DNA of 8,856 nt from DATJWY01 sp035500775 (GCA_035500775.1 DATJWY010000162.1:1-8856), one strand, 5' to 3'. Positions 1 through 5,947 are shown, counted from the stretch's first letter. Numbers and translations: made by a program. Notes: generated by a model from the sequence alone, not told the origin.

Positions 1-36
1 TACGGCCCCAGACCCCCGATACTTAAGTAATGGATT

Positions 37-78
37 CCAAAGGCTTGCCTTTGGCGGGGTTCAGGGGCGGAGCCCCTG
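37..78. repeat. Tandem pair of short palindromes (REP-like intergenic repeat)
   Basis: Two perfect hairpins lie 7 bases apart. The first is CCAAAGGC-TT-GCCTTTGG (37-54) and the second is CAGGGGC-GGA-GCCCCTG (62-78), joined by CGGGGTT. Paired stems of this look, with a 'GGGGTTCAGGGGC...GCCCCTGG' core, resemble the interspersed palindromic repeats often found between genes in GC-rich alphaproteobacteria; that comparison is from memory. The pair sits just before a small hypothetical gene and has no T-run, so it is not an ordinary terminator. It could shape mRNA ends or be a remnant of a REP-type mobile sequence. Confidence 0.6.
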
Positions 79-133
79 GCCTTGGCGAGTCCCATGGGAT
101 AAGGCTCAAGATCGGCGGACACGGATCAACGAT

Positions 134-544
134 ATGGCCCGAAAGAAGCAGTGGATGCGGACAACGTGCGCACCCCGGCCGGCGCTGCCGGACGAGGCGG
201 AGAAGCGGGCGATTATCGCGGCTTGCGAGGCATTCATTCGTGATATCCTGAAGCCGCGCTTCCTACCGGAGATCAGGCCCACCGAATGGAATTACGCGGT
301 GGATATCCATGGCGCCTGGGCGGCGGGGCGGTATCGTTTTATGCAACGCTATAGGTCGGGCATGGAGCATAATCGCGGCGAGGAGTTCGACGCGCCCTTT
401 GCCCGTATCGACCGCATGGGACAAGATCGTTTCGATATCTACTGGATGCGGCACACGGGTAAATGGTGGCCGCTTTATGCCGGTGTGACGCTGGCCGAGG
501 CGCTTCGAATCCTCGAAACCGACGAGGTTCTCCATCCAATCTGA
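134..544 (+). CDS. Small hypothetical protein, possibly DUF3024 family
   Basis: The gene encodes 136 residues. The first ~20 are basic (MARKKQWMRTTCAP). The rest looks like a compact globular domain with WNYAVDIHGAW, YRFMQRYRSG, FDAPFARIDRMG, RFDIYWMRHTGKWWPLY and a C-terminal helix ending LHPI. The YWMRHTGKWW stretch followed by an acidic helical tail reminds me of the uncharacterised DUF3024 group; this is a memory-based guess. There is no signal peptide or membrane segment, so it is probably cytoplasmic. No good ribosome site precedes ATG 134. A second in-frame ATG at 155 is a plausible alternative start because MRTTCAP resembles the beginning of relatives I recall. Codon use is typical of the window. 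It stands alone after the palindrome pair, and its function is unknown. Confidence 0.7.
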   Translation: MARKKQWMRTTCAPRPALPDEAEKRAIIAACEAFIRDILKPRFLPEIRPTEWNYAVDIHGAWAAGRYRFMQRYRSGMEHNRGEEFDAPFARIDRMGQDRFDIYWMRHTGKWWPLYAGVTLAEALRILETDEVLHPI

Positions 545-915
545 CCGGCGCATCTAAAGCCGCTTGATTCAAAGGGATATTTCTCGCGACGATTCTCTCA
601 TCGTATCTGGCGCCCCCCCCCACAAAATCTCAGTTTAGGATGTGGGCCGGCGTGCGGATGATTTCCTATGCCCGCATCGCCTTCATACGGAACAACGAGC
701 GCGCCGCCATCTCGCACGGTCAACACTCGACGGTGGTGGAAGCCGTCATGCGCGGGGGGTGCGGATCTGGCCTATCATGCGATGTGCTTGCATGCCATGG
801 AGGCCGGCCGCGTGTATCAGCCGGTGCCCTTCCGGCCGGTCGCGCGCCTGGCATGGTCCTGGCGTGGCGCGCACGGCCCTGGGCGGCTCGCGCATAAGGC
901 ATCCGGGTGACGGGC
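545..915 (+). other. Intergenic stretch with possible decayed coding sequence
   Basis: No convincing intact gene fills this 371-base stretch. It has a run of nine C (613-621) and a run of six G (754-759). Reading frame 1 up to about 755 gives ISYARIAFIRNNERAAISHG and then QHSTVVEAVMRGG. Frame 2 after the G run gives ADLAYHAMCLHAMEAGRVYQ followed by PVPFRPVARLAWSWRG, ending at the stop at 908-910. Both halves look more protein-like than random frames, and they could be joined by one frameshift at the G run. I cannot name a family, and no start codon with a ribosome site is evident. It may be a broken gene or simply GC-rich spacer carrying the promoter of the LysR gene. Confidence 0.3.
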
Positions 916-1860
916 ATGGATCTGGATTTACTCAAGTCATTCGCCGTCCTGGCGGAAACCTGTCATTTCGGCGACGCCTCGCGCCGCCTGGGCATCTCCC
1001 AGCCATCGCTCTCCAAACAGATCCGGCGTCTTGAGGATATCCTGGGCGTCTCGCTGTTCCGGCGCGGGCGCCAGGGCACGGAGTTGACGGCCTTCGGTCA
1101 GCATTTCCTGACCGACGTGCAGCCGATCCTGCGGCTTGCCGACCATGTCTGGGAGAAGAGCCTGAGGGCGGCGCGTGGGGAACGCGGGCGCCTCGCCATC
1201 GGCTTCACCTACTCCTCCGTGGAGATCATGGCGGAGATCCTCCCCCGCTTCCAAAAGGATCATCCTGAGGTCGAACTCGCCTTCGATGACGTGGCCTCCC
1301 GCATCCAAGGGCAGCGCCTGCGCGAAGGCAGCCTTGATGTCGGCTTCATGCGTCTGCCGATCGAGGAGGATCTGGCTTTTCTTCCCGTCGGGGCGGACCG
1401 CCTGGCTTTCGTCTTCCCGGCCGGCATGACCGGGGAAATTGAGGATTTCGACAGCGCGATCGTCCGCTCCTTGCCCTTCATCGGCCTGCAGACCAGCCTG
1501 GCTCCCGGGCTGGAGATCTACATCCAGCGCCTGTTCGCTTCCCGCGGCTTCCAGCCCCGGATCATCCATCGGGTCAACGGCTCGCTGACCCAGCTCGTTC
1601 TCGTCGCCTCCGGCCTGGGAGTGGCCTTGATGCATGAATCATCCCTCCGCCCGGTGGCAAATCCGGGCGTCGCCGTGCGCCCGCTGCTTGATCCGATCGC
1701 CCGTTGGGAGGAGGGCCTGGTCTGGCGCCAGGACGAGGACAACCCCTTGGTTCTTCGCTTCGTGCGGGCGGCGCGAGACATCCTCGCCATCCGACGGGGC
1801 GGCGCGCCCCAGGAGAACAGGAACTCGCGGCCGCCGCCGCGGCGCGGGAACGAACTCTGA
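916..1860 (+). CDS. LysR-family transcriptional regulator
   Basis: The 314-residue product has the normal LysR length and layout. An N-terminal winged helix-turn-helix spans about residues 1-60 (MDLDLLKSFAVLAET, then GDASRRLGISQPSLSKQIRR and LFRR). A linker helix follows, then a two-lobed effector-binding domain from about residue 90 (GRLAIGFTYSS, GLGVALMHESS) to about 290. A basic, proline-rich tail (RPPPRRGNEL) ends the protein. ATG 916 is preferred because LysR proteins usually start M(D/E)L; GTG 907 in the same frame is also possible. It lies upstream of thiM in the same orientation, 180 bases away. A T-N11-A dyad in that gap (1929-1941) is a plausible binding site, so thiM and perhaps the downstream operon are its likely targets. 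The effector cannot be read from the sequence. Confidence 0.93.
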   Translation: MDLDLLKSFAVLAETCHFGDASRRLGISQPSLSKQIRRLEDILGVSLFRRGRQGTELTAFGQHFLTDVQPILRLADHVWEKSLRAARGERGRLAIGFTYSSVEIMAEILPRFQKDHPEVELAFDDVASRIQGQRLREGSLDVGFMRLPIEEDLAFLPVGADRLAFVFPAGMTGEIEDFDSAIVRSLPFIGLQTSLAPGLEIYIQRLFASRGFQPRIIHRVNGSLTQLVLVASGLGVALMHESSLRPVANPGVAVRPLLDPIARWEEGLVWRQDEDNPLVLRFVRAARDILAIRRGGAPQENRNSRPPPRRGNEL

Positions 1861-1928
1861 GGTCAGGCATCGGCTTGTCCTGCGGACCGCCGTGGTCATG
1901 CCCTGGAGCTATCACGCTGCGTAAAGGA

Positions 1929-1941
1929 TTGCGCCTCGCAA
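1929..1941. promoter_or_regulatory. Candidate LysR-type operator (T-N11-A dyad)
   Basis: TTGCG-CCT-CGCAA is a perfect 5-bp inverted repeat that exactly fits the T-N11-A pattern bound by LysR-type regulators. It lies 69 bases after the stop codon of the LysR gene and 100 bases before the chosen thiM start, in one of the few AT-richer gaps. A 13-base match to a loose consensus can occur by chance, so its location carries much of the weight. Confidence 0.4.
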
Positions 1942-1984
1942 ACTGCCATTAGTTCATGCAGAATTATGTTTCTAGCAGCCATGC

Positions 1985-2007
1985 GGGGTGATTTAGATAA
2001 ATCCCCC
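1985..2007 (+). promoter_or_regulatory. Hairpin in the thiM leader
   Basis: GGGG-T-GATTTA, loop GA, TAAATC-CCCC forms a 10-bp stem with one bulged T. It sits 22 bases before the AGGAGG ribosome site of thiM. There is no T-run after it, so it does not look like a terminator. It may shape the leader mRNA. It lacks the conserved CUGAGA and other core sequences of a TPP riboswitch. Confidence 0.4.
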
Positions 2008-2028
2008 GAAGCGGCTATGGCGCAGAGC

Positions 2029-2034
2029 AGGAGG
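2029..2034 (+). promoter_or_regulatory. Ribosome binding site fixing the thiM start
   Basis: AGGAGG is a near-perfect Shine-Dalgarno sequence ending 6 bases before GTG 2041. It decides for that GTG over the longer in-frame ATG at 1966, which would translate the leader hairpin. Confidence 0.75.
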
Positions 2035-2040
2035 TGTCGG

Positions 2041-2826
2041 GTGCGTAACGTCACATGGGCTGATCCGGAAGTGCGGCGGGAACTGGCCTCCCTCAAAGCG
2101 GGAGGGCCGTTCGTCTACGGGCTGACCAACTATGTCGCGGCCAATCTGAGCGCCAATGTGCTGCTCGCGGTGGGAGCTGGCCCCGCCATCGGGGTCGCCC
2201 CGGGCTGGCCGGAGGCGTTCGGCGCGGGGGCGGGCGCCCTCTGGATCAACACGGCCGCGCTGATGAGCAGCGGGCCGGAAACGCTGGTGGCCGCGGCGCG
2301 CGCGGCGCACCAGGCGGGCACGCCCTGGGTGCTCGATCCCGTCGCCGTGGGGGCAGGTTCTCCCGCCTATGACGCGGTGGTGCGGCAGCTCCTCGATTTT
2401 CACCCCACGGTCATCCGCGGCAACGCCAGCGAGCTGATCGCCCTCGCCGGCGGCGAAGGCGGGGGCAAGGGGGTGGAGACCACCGCTACCTCCGACCAGG
2501 CCGTCGACTTCGTCCGGAACCTGGCCCGGGAGGCCGGAACCATTGCCGCCGTCAGCGGCCCGGTCGATTTCATCACCGATGGAAGCGAGGTACTCGCCGT
2601 GCCCGGCGGCGACGTGCGGCTGACGCGGGTGACGGGCGCGGGCTGCAGCCTCGGCGCCCTGATCGCGGCCCTGCTGGCAACGAGCAAATCGCCGCTCTGG
2701 GCCACCGCCGCCGCCCACGCGATCTATGCCGTGGCCGCGGAGCGCGCCGGCGCGGCCACGCGGGGCACGGCCTCCTTCGGCATCGCCCTGGTAGACGAGC
2801 TTTCGCTGCTCGACCCGGCCGAATAG
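2041..2826 (+). CDS. thiM: Hydroxyethylthiazole kinase
   Basis: ThiM phosphorylates 4-methyl-5-(2-hydroxyethyl)thiazole with ATP in the cytoplasm, salvaging the thiazole half of thiamine. From the GTG start the protein has 261 residues, matching the usual ~262. Family motifs appear in order: LTNYVAANLSANVLLAVGAGP near the N terminus, the DPVAVGA strand (residues 99-105), IRGNASE (125-131), and the phosphate-binding loop VTGAGCSLGAL (197-207) with the conserved active-site region cysteine at 202. The helix after it (HAIYAVAAERA) and the C-terminal GTASFGIALVDEL are also typical. No thiD, thiE or transporter gene is adjacent, so here the kinase stands alone downstream of a LysR regulator. It may be transcribed separately from the monooxygenase operon, because a GC-rich hairpin and a palindromic repeat follow. 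Confidence 0.95.
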   Translation: MRNVTWADPEVRRELASLKAGGPFVYGLTNYVAANLSANVLLAVGAGPAIGVAPGWPEAFGAGAGALWINTAALMSSGPETLVAAARAAHQAGTPWVLDPVAVGAGSPAYDAVVRQLLDFHPTVIRGNASELIALAGGEGGGKGVETTATSDQAVDFVRNLAREAGTIAAVSGPVDFITDGSEVLAVPGGDVRLTRVTGAGCSLGALIAALLATSKSPLWATAAAHAIYAVAAERAGAATRGTASFGIALVDELSLLDPAE

Positions 2827-2905
2827 CCACGAGGAGGGTGCCTGCCCCGGCGCGTCCCGGAGACGCGGCCCCGGGTCCGGATGGAGGCGCCTGGAAACCA
2901 CATGC

Positions 2906-2925
2906 GGGGCCGGCGCGGCGGCCCC
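2906..2925. repeat. GC-rich stem-loop after thiM
   Basis: GGGGCCG, six-base loop, CGGCCCC is a perfect 7-bp inverted repeat. A smaller one, CGCGTC-CCGGA-GACGCG, lies just before it (2851-2867). Both follow the thiM stop codon and have no T-run. They may slow RNA polymerase or protect the 3' end of the thiM message, but they are not classical intrinsic terminators. Confidence 0.35.
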
Positions 2926-2944
2926 GGCCATATCCCGCGCGATA

Positions 2945-3046
2945 GAGCAAGATGGGTTCAGGTGGAACCGCCTGAACTCATTAACTTGCTCGCTAAAACA
3001 AAGACCTGGAGCGGGATGAGCGCGTCCTTCGGCGATCATCCCGCTC
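2945..3046. repeat. Composite palindromic intergenic repeat
   Basis: Two dyads lie side by side. The left one nests GAGCAAG (2945-2951) with CTTGCTC (2985-2991) around GTTCAGG (2956-2962) with CCTGAAC (2971-2977), plus ATG/CAT pairs between them. The right one pairs GAGCGGGATGA (3009-3019) with TCATCCCGCTC (3036-3046), a perfect 11-bp stem. The layout 'AGAGCAAGATG...TTGCTC...GAGCGGGATGA...TCATCCCGCTC' resembles multi-copy interspersed repeats I recall from Rhizobiales and related groups. It fills the spacer before the monooxygenase gene. It also argues against the longer in-frame start at 2881, which would translate the whole repeat. Confidence 0.6.
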
Positions 3047-3072
3047 TGGCGAAGGAAAAGGACAGGAGCGGT

Positions 3073-4440
3073 ATGAGCACGCGGCCGAAGAGAATGATGC
3101 GCCTGGCGGCCTTCCTGAACGCCGGACCGCAGGGTACGGCCGGCTGGCGTCATCCCGATGCCAGCCCAGCGATGCTGACCGCCGCGCATTACAAGCATAT
3201 CGCTCGTGTGCTCGAAGATGCCTGTTTCGACATGGCCTTCATCCCCGACGCCCTGTCCGTCCCGCGGAGCCTCGGCGGGTCCTTCGCTCCGGCGGTAAAA
3301 TGGGGCGTCGGTACGCCGCGGCTGGACCCGATGCCGGTCGTCGCCATGATGGCCGACGCGACAACGCATCTCGGCGTCGCGGCGACCGTTTCCACCGGCT
3401 ATCAGGAACCGTACAACCTGGCCCGCAGCTTCGCGACGCTCGACCACCTCACCGGCGGCCGGGCAGGCTGGAACGTCGTCACCAGCTTCCAGGACGCCGA
3501 GGCGCAGAATTTCGGCCAGGAGAAGCTGCCGGAGCGCAGCCTGCGCTACGAGCGGGCGGAGGAGTTCCTTGAGGCCACAACCCGGCTATGGGACAGCTGG
3601 GCGGACGATGCCATCATCGCCGACAAGGAAAGCGGCGTCTTCGGCCGGCCGGAGCAGGTGGAGGCTGTCGATTTCAAGGGACGGCACGTCAGCGTGCAGG
3701 GCCCGTTGAGCGTGCCGCGCCCGCCGCAGGGCTATCCGCTCATTATCCAGGCCGGTGCCTCCCCCGTCGGGCGGGATTTCGCGGCACGCTGGGCGGACCT
3801 GATCTTCTGCAGCCACGAATCGCTGGAGTCCGCCATCGCCTTCTATGCCGACCTGAAAGGGCGCGCCGCCGCGCACGGGCGCGATCCGGACCAAATCAAG
3901 ATCCTGCCTGCCGCCACCACGGTGATCGGAAAGGATTTCCGTGATGCGATGGCGAAGCATGAGGCGTTCACGGAGCTTGTCAGCCATGAGGCCGGACTGT
4001 CGCGTCTTGCCTATCATGTGAATGTCGACCTGACGCAGTACGACCTCGACGGGCCGCTGCCGCCGTTGGAGGTGGTCGGCGTCGACGGTCATTATCGGGA
4101 AGTCGTCGAGTTCGCCGAGCGCGAGAAGCTGAGCGTGCGCGAGATCGGCAAATGGTACGGCGCCCGCACCGAGGGCAACATGATCGGTTCCGCCAGCGAC
4201 ATCGCCGACAACATGGAGCGCTGGATGGAACTGGGCGCGGCGGACGGCTTCATGATTCAGGCGACTCATGTGCCCGCCGCATTCGAGGATTTCGCCCGTG
4301 AGGTGGTGCCGGAGTTGCAGCGGCGCGGCGTGTTCCGCACCGCCTATGAGGGAACGACATTGCGGGAGAACCTCGGCATCGACCGCCCGCAGCGCGGCGA
4401 GTGGCGCGCGCGCATCCGCAAGGCGGCCGCGCGGGCATGA
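3073..4440 (+). CDS. NtaA/SnaA/DszA-family FMN-dependent monooxygenase (LLM class)
   Basis: This is a luciferase-like (TIM-barrel) monooxygenase that uses reduced FMN, normally supplied by a separate flavin reductase, and oxygen. Relatives act on nitrilotriacetate, dibenzothiophene sulfone, dimethyl sulfide or pristinamycin. The 455 residues match the ~450 of the family. Characteristic stretches are MRLAAFLNAGPQGTAGWRHP at the start, DPMPVVAMMADATTHLGVAA (from about residue 85), STGYQEPYNLARSFATLDHL, GGRAGWNVVTS (GWNVVTS at 132-138) and QAGASPVGRDFAARWAD (226-242). Conserved HYREVVEFAE and GNMIGSASDIAD follow in the C-terminal part. ATG 3073 has AGGAG at 3064-3068 and places MRLAAF at the normal distance. 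ATG 3016 also has a GGAG but lies in a repeat arm. Its stop overlaps the next ATG (ATGA), so it is translationally coupled to the sulfurtransferase. No flavin reductase is in the window. The substrate is unknown. Confidence 0.93.
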   Translation: MSTRPKRMMRLAAFLNAGPQGTAGWRHPDASPAMLTAAHYKHIARVLEDACFDMAFIPDALSVPRSLGGSFAPAVKWGVGTPRLDPMPVVAMMADATTHLGVAATVSTGYQEPYNLARSFATLDHLTGGRAGWNVVTSFQDAEAQNFGQEKLPERSLRYERAEEFLEATTRLWDSWADDAIIADKESGVFGRPEQVEAVDFKGRHVSVQGPLSVPRPPQGYPLIIQAGASPVGRDFAARWADLIFCSHESLESAIAFYADLKGRAAAHGRDPDQIKILPAATTVIGKDFRDAMAKHEAFTELVSHEAGLSRLAYHVNVDLTQYDLDGPLPPLEVVGVDGHYREVVEFAEREKLSVREIGKWYGARTEGNMIGSASDIADNMERWMELGAADGFMIQATHVPAAFEDFAREVVPELQRRGVFRTAYEGTTLRENLGIDRPQRGEWRARIRKAAARA

Positions 4441-5339
4441 CGAGCGCGTCCTCGGGGCATCACCTCACCTCGGCCCTGGTGACGGCGGACTGGCTGGCGT
4501 CCAGGCTGGACGAAATCATCGTCCTCGATGCCAGTATCGCCCGCACCGTCGGCCCGGATGGCGCCACCCGGTTCGGAAACGGCCGGGAGGTGTTCGAGGC
4601 CGGCCATATCCCGGGCGCCCGTTTCGCGGATCTCTTCGACGGCTTCTCGGACCCGACCGCACCCTTTCCGTTCACCCGCCCGACGGTGCCGCAAATCGAG
4701 GCGGCGGCGCGTGCGCTCGGCGTGTGCCGGAATTCCACGGTGGTTGCCTATGATTCGCTGAGCGGTGCCTGGGCGGCGCGGCTCTGGTGGGTGCTGCGCT
4801 CCTTCGGGTTCAAAACCGTGCACGTGCTCAATGGCGGCCTCGCCGCCTGGCGGGCCGGGGGATATGCGGTGAAAACTGGCCCATCCGGGCCGCCTTCGCA
4901 GCCGGGAGATTTCGTGGCGGCGCCGCAAGACGGATTTTTCACCGATCTGCGGACGGTAAAATCCATCGCCGAGCACCGTCCCGCCGGCACGGTGCTCATC
5001 TGCGGCACGCGCCGCGCGGAATTTATTGGGACGGAGAATGGCGGGAACCGGCCAGGGCACATCCCAGGCAGCCTCAGCCTACCCTATCCGGATCTTCTGG
5101 ATGCGAACGGAAAGATGGAGGCCGGTTCCAGCCTGGCGCAATGGGCGGCGCTGGGATGCGGCACGCCGGAGCGCGTCGTTCTCTATTGCGGCGGCGGCAT
5201 CAACGCCGCTGGCCTGGCGCTGGGGCTGAGCGAGGCCGGGGTGCGAGGTCTTACCATCTTCGATGGGTCGCTCAACGAGTGGCGCGCCGATGCAACCTTA
5301 CCGATGGAAATCGGAGGCCCGGACAGGCCAGGATCATGA
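4437..5339 (+). CDS. Tandem-rhodanese sulfurtransferase
   Basis: The 300-residue protein has two rhodanese domains, as in thiosulfate and 3-mercaptopyruvate sulfurtransferases, which pass sulfane sulfur through a cysteine persulfide. The N-terminal domain (about 10-145) has EAGHIPGARFADLFD and the degenerate loop AYDSLSG, with Asp106 in place of cysteine, so it is the non-catalytic half. The C-terminal domain (about 165-290) has LICGTRRAEFIG, RPGHIPGSLSLPY and the active loop LYCGGGINA, with catalytic Cys251. The loop CGGGIN differs from both the CRKGVT-type (thiosulfate) and CGSGVT-type (mercaptopyruvate) loops, so donor preference cannot be assigned. ATG 4437 overlaps the monooxygenase stop by four bases, and its own stop overlaps the amidase ATG at 5336. 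This marks it as the middle gene of a coupled operon. No signal peptide is seen, so it is probably cytoplasmic. Confidence 0.92.
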   Translation: MTSASSGHHLTSALVTADWLASRLDEIIVLDASIARTVGPDGATRFGNGREVFEAGHIPGARFADLFDGFSDPTAPFPFTRPTVPQIEAAARALGVCRNSTVVAYDSLSGAWAARLWWVLRSFGFKTVHVLNGGLAAWRAGGYAVKTGPSGPPSQPGDFVAAPQDGFFTDLRTVKSIAEHRPAGTVLICGTRRAEFIGTENGGNRPGHIPGSLSLPYPDLLDANGKMEAGSSLAQWAALGCGTPERVVLYCGGGINAAGLALGLSEAGVRGLTIFDGSLNEWRADATLPMEIGGPDRPGS

Positions 5340-5470
5340 AGGACGGCGATACGCTGATGCTGACGGCCACCGGGATGGGGGCGGCTTTCCGGCGTCGCGA
5401 GATCAGTCCAACGGAGGTCGTCGAGACCTCGCTGGCGGTCCTGGACGTATCGGACTGTGGCGATGAATGA
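5336..5470 (+). pseudogene. Truncated amidase N terminus fused to a probable antitoxin tail
   Basis: This 44-residue reading frame begins with ATG 5336, overlapping the sulfurtransferase stop by ATGA. Residues 1-36 (MKDGDTLMLTATGMGAAFRR, then REISPTEVVETSLAVL) match the start of amidase-signature enzymes (GatA-like), which normally run to ~450-500 residues with a Ser-Ser-Lys triad. None of the catalytic part is present. The last residues, VSDCGDE, do not continue an amidase. Their stop overlaps the ATG of the mazF-like gene (ATGA, 5467-5470), as is usual for antitoxin-toxin pairs, so they may be the end of the lost antitoxin. I infer a deletion junction at about 5447-5455. The operon once continued into a full amidase. 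A short chimeric peptide could still be made, but with no expected amidase activity. Confidence 0.7.
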
Positions 5471-5734
5471 GGCGGGGCGACATCTGGACGGTCTCGGGCG
5501 GCAAGGACTATGCGGGCAAGCCGCGCGCCGTCGTCATCGTCCAGGAGAATAGCTTCGACGGCACGGACTCCATCGCCATTTGCGATCGGCGCCTTCACCA
5601 CCGATGAGATCGAAGCGCCCCTGTTCCGGCTTCCGGTGGAGCCGAACGAGCGTAACGGGCTGCACGCGGCATGCCGTTTGATAGTGGACAAGATCACCAC
5701 CGTCCCGAGGACCAAGGTCGGCGGGCGGATCGGG
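5467..5734 (+). pseudogene. Frameshifted, C-terminally truncated MazF/PemK-type toxin
   Basis: ATG 5467 opens MRRGDIWTVSGGKDYAGKPR and then AVVIVQENSFDGTDSIAIC, the typical start of MazF-family mRNA interferases (RGDIW, GKPRAVVIVQ). This frame stops at 5605-5607. The family continues in frame 2 with AFTTDEIEAPLFRLPVEPNE, RNGLHAACRLIVDKITTVPR and TKVGGRIG, ending about 5734. Comparing TGC-GATCGGC-GCCTTC with the expected Cys-Ala-Phe codons suggests a 7-base insertion near 5584-5590, which shifts the frame. The final ~20 residues, normally RLDDEDM...FLGL, are missing because the sequence runs into a transposase fragment. No complete antitoxin gene precedes it; only a possible tail remains. It is almost certainly inactive, consistent with survival without an antitoxin. 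Confidence 0.8.
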
Positions 5735-5832
5735 TGCACGGACCCCTGCTGGCATGCCGCCACCAGCGCAGCCAGACAGTGCTCTTCGGTGCCGTAGCAC
5801 CGTTCAAACGCGGCGTCTGTCAGCCCATTCAT
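5735..5832 (-). pseudogene. N-terminal fragment of a transposase, possibly IS1595 family
   Basis: Reading the - strand from ATG (5830-5832) gives MNGLTDAAFERCYGTEEHCL and then AALVAACQQGSVHP before the mazF remnant begins. The helical start followed by a degenerate 'ARWxxGxVCP'-like segment resembles the N terminus of IS1595-type transposases, which leads into a CxxC zinc ribbon. Here the CP has become HP, and nothing after it is present. Only about 33 of ~220-320 residues remain. Family assignment is from memory of the pattern and uncertain. The fragment lies directly inside the probable IS end at 5885-5925, with the usual short leader of about 90 bases. Confidence 0.45.
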
Positions 5833-5925
5833 CGACCGATGCGCGCATCAATCCGAATCGCCATGGCTCGGCAAACCATGCGCTATGACAAAACGTTAAA
5901 TTACATGACAAAGCATTAAACAACC
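5735..5925 (-). mobile_element. Remnant of one end of an insertion sequence
   Basis: The segment would run from the outer end at about 5925 (GGTTGTTTAATGCTTTGTC read on the - strand) inward through a second related motif (5885-5900) to the transposase start at 5832 and the break at about 5735. The rest of the element is missing from the window; the break adjoins mazF. The exact IS and its other end cannot be named from the sequence alone. A perfect mirror copy of the outer 19 bases starts three bases outside (5929-5947). Confidence 0.4.
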
Positions 5926-5947
5926 TCCGGTTGTTTAATGCTTTGTC
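5885..5947. repeat. Direct repeats and perfect 19-bp palindrome
   Basis: ATGACAAAACGTTAAA (5885-5900) and ATGACAAAGCATTAAA (5905-5920) match at 14 of 16 bases with a 20-base period. The second copy is part of GACAAAGCATTAAACAACC (5907-5925), which is repeated in perfect inverted form at 5929-5947 with only TCC between. The segment is far more AT-rich than its surroundings. It looks like transposase-binding repeats at an IS end, with a second end abutting it. A strong hairpin acting as a transcription block before the cellulase gene is the alternative; the sequence after it (GTATTTCATTT) is only weakly T-rich. Confidence 0.75.

Noticed and set aside
1861..2040. TPP riboswitch upstream of thiM
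   Set aside because: The leader was read for the conserved CUGAGA and the GGGGUGC/ACCUGAUC-type cores, and none was found. Only a simple bulged hairpin is present.
2881..3072. N-terminal extension of the monooxygenase from ATG 2881 or 3016
   Set aside because: The added residues translate a palindromic repeat and have no family counterpart. ATG 3073 has AGGAG and gives the usual length and start.
1993..3447. Long open frame on the - strand (484 codons)
   Set aside because: It lies opposite thiM and the start of the monooxygenase, both with clear family motifs. Its translation is rich in Gly, Arg and Ala, with no recognisable domain. Such frames are common opposite GC-rich genes.
5907..5947. 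Ordinary rho-independent terminator
   Set aside because: The 19-bp stem is longer than typical, is part of a direct-repeat array, is not followed by a proper T-run, and flanks a transposase fragment. An IS end explains it better, though some blocking of transcription is possible.
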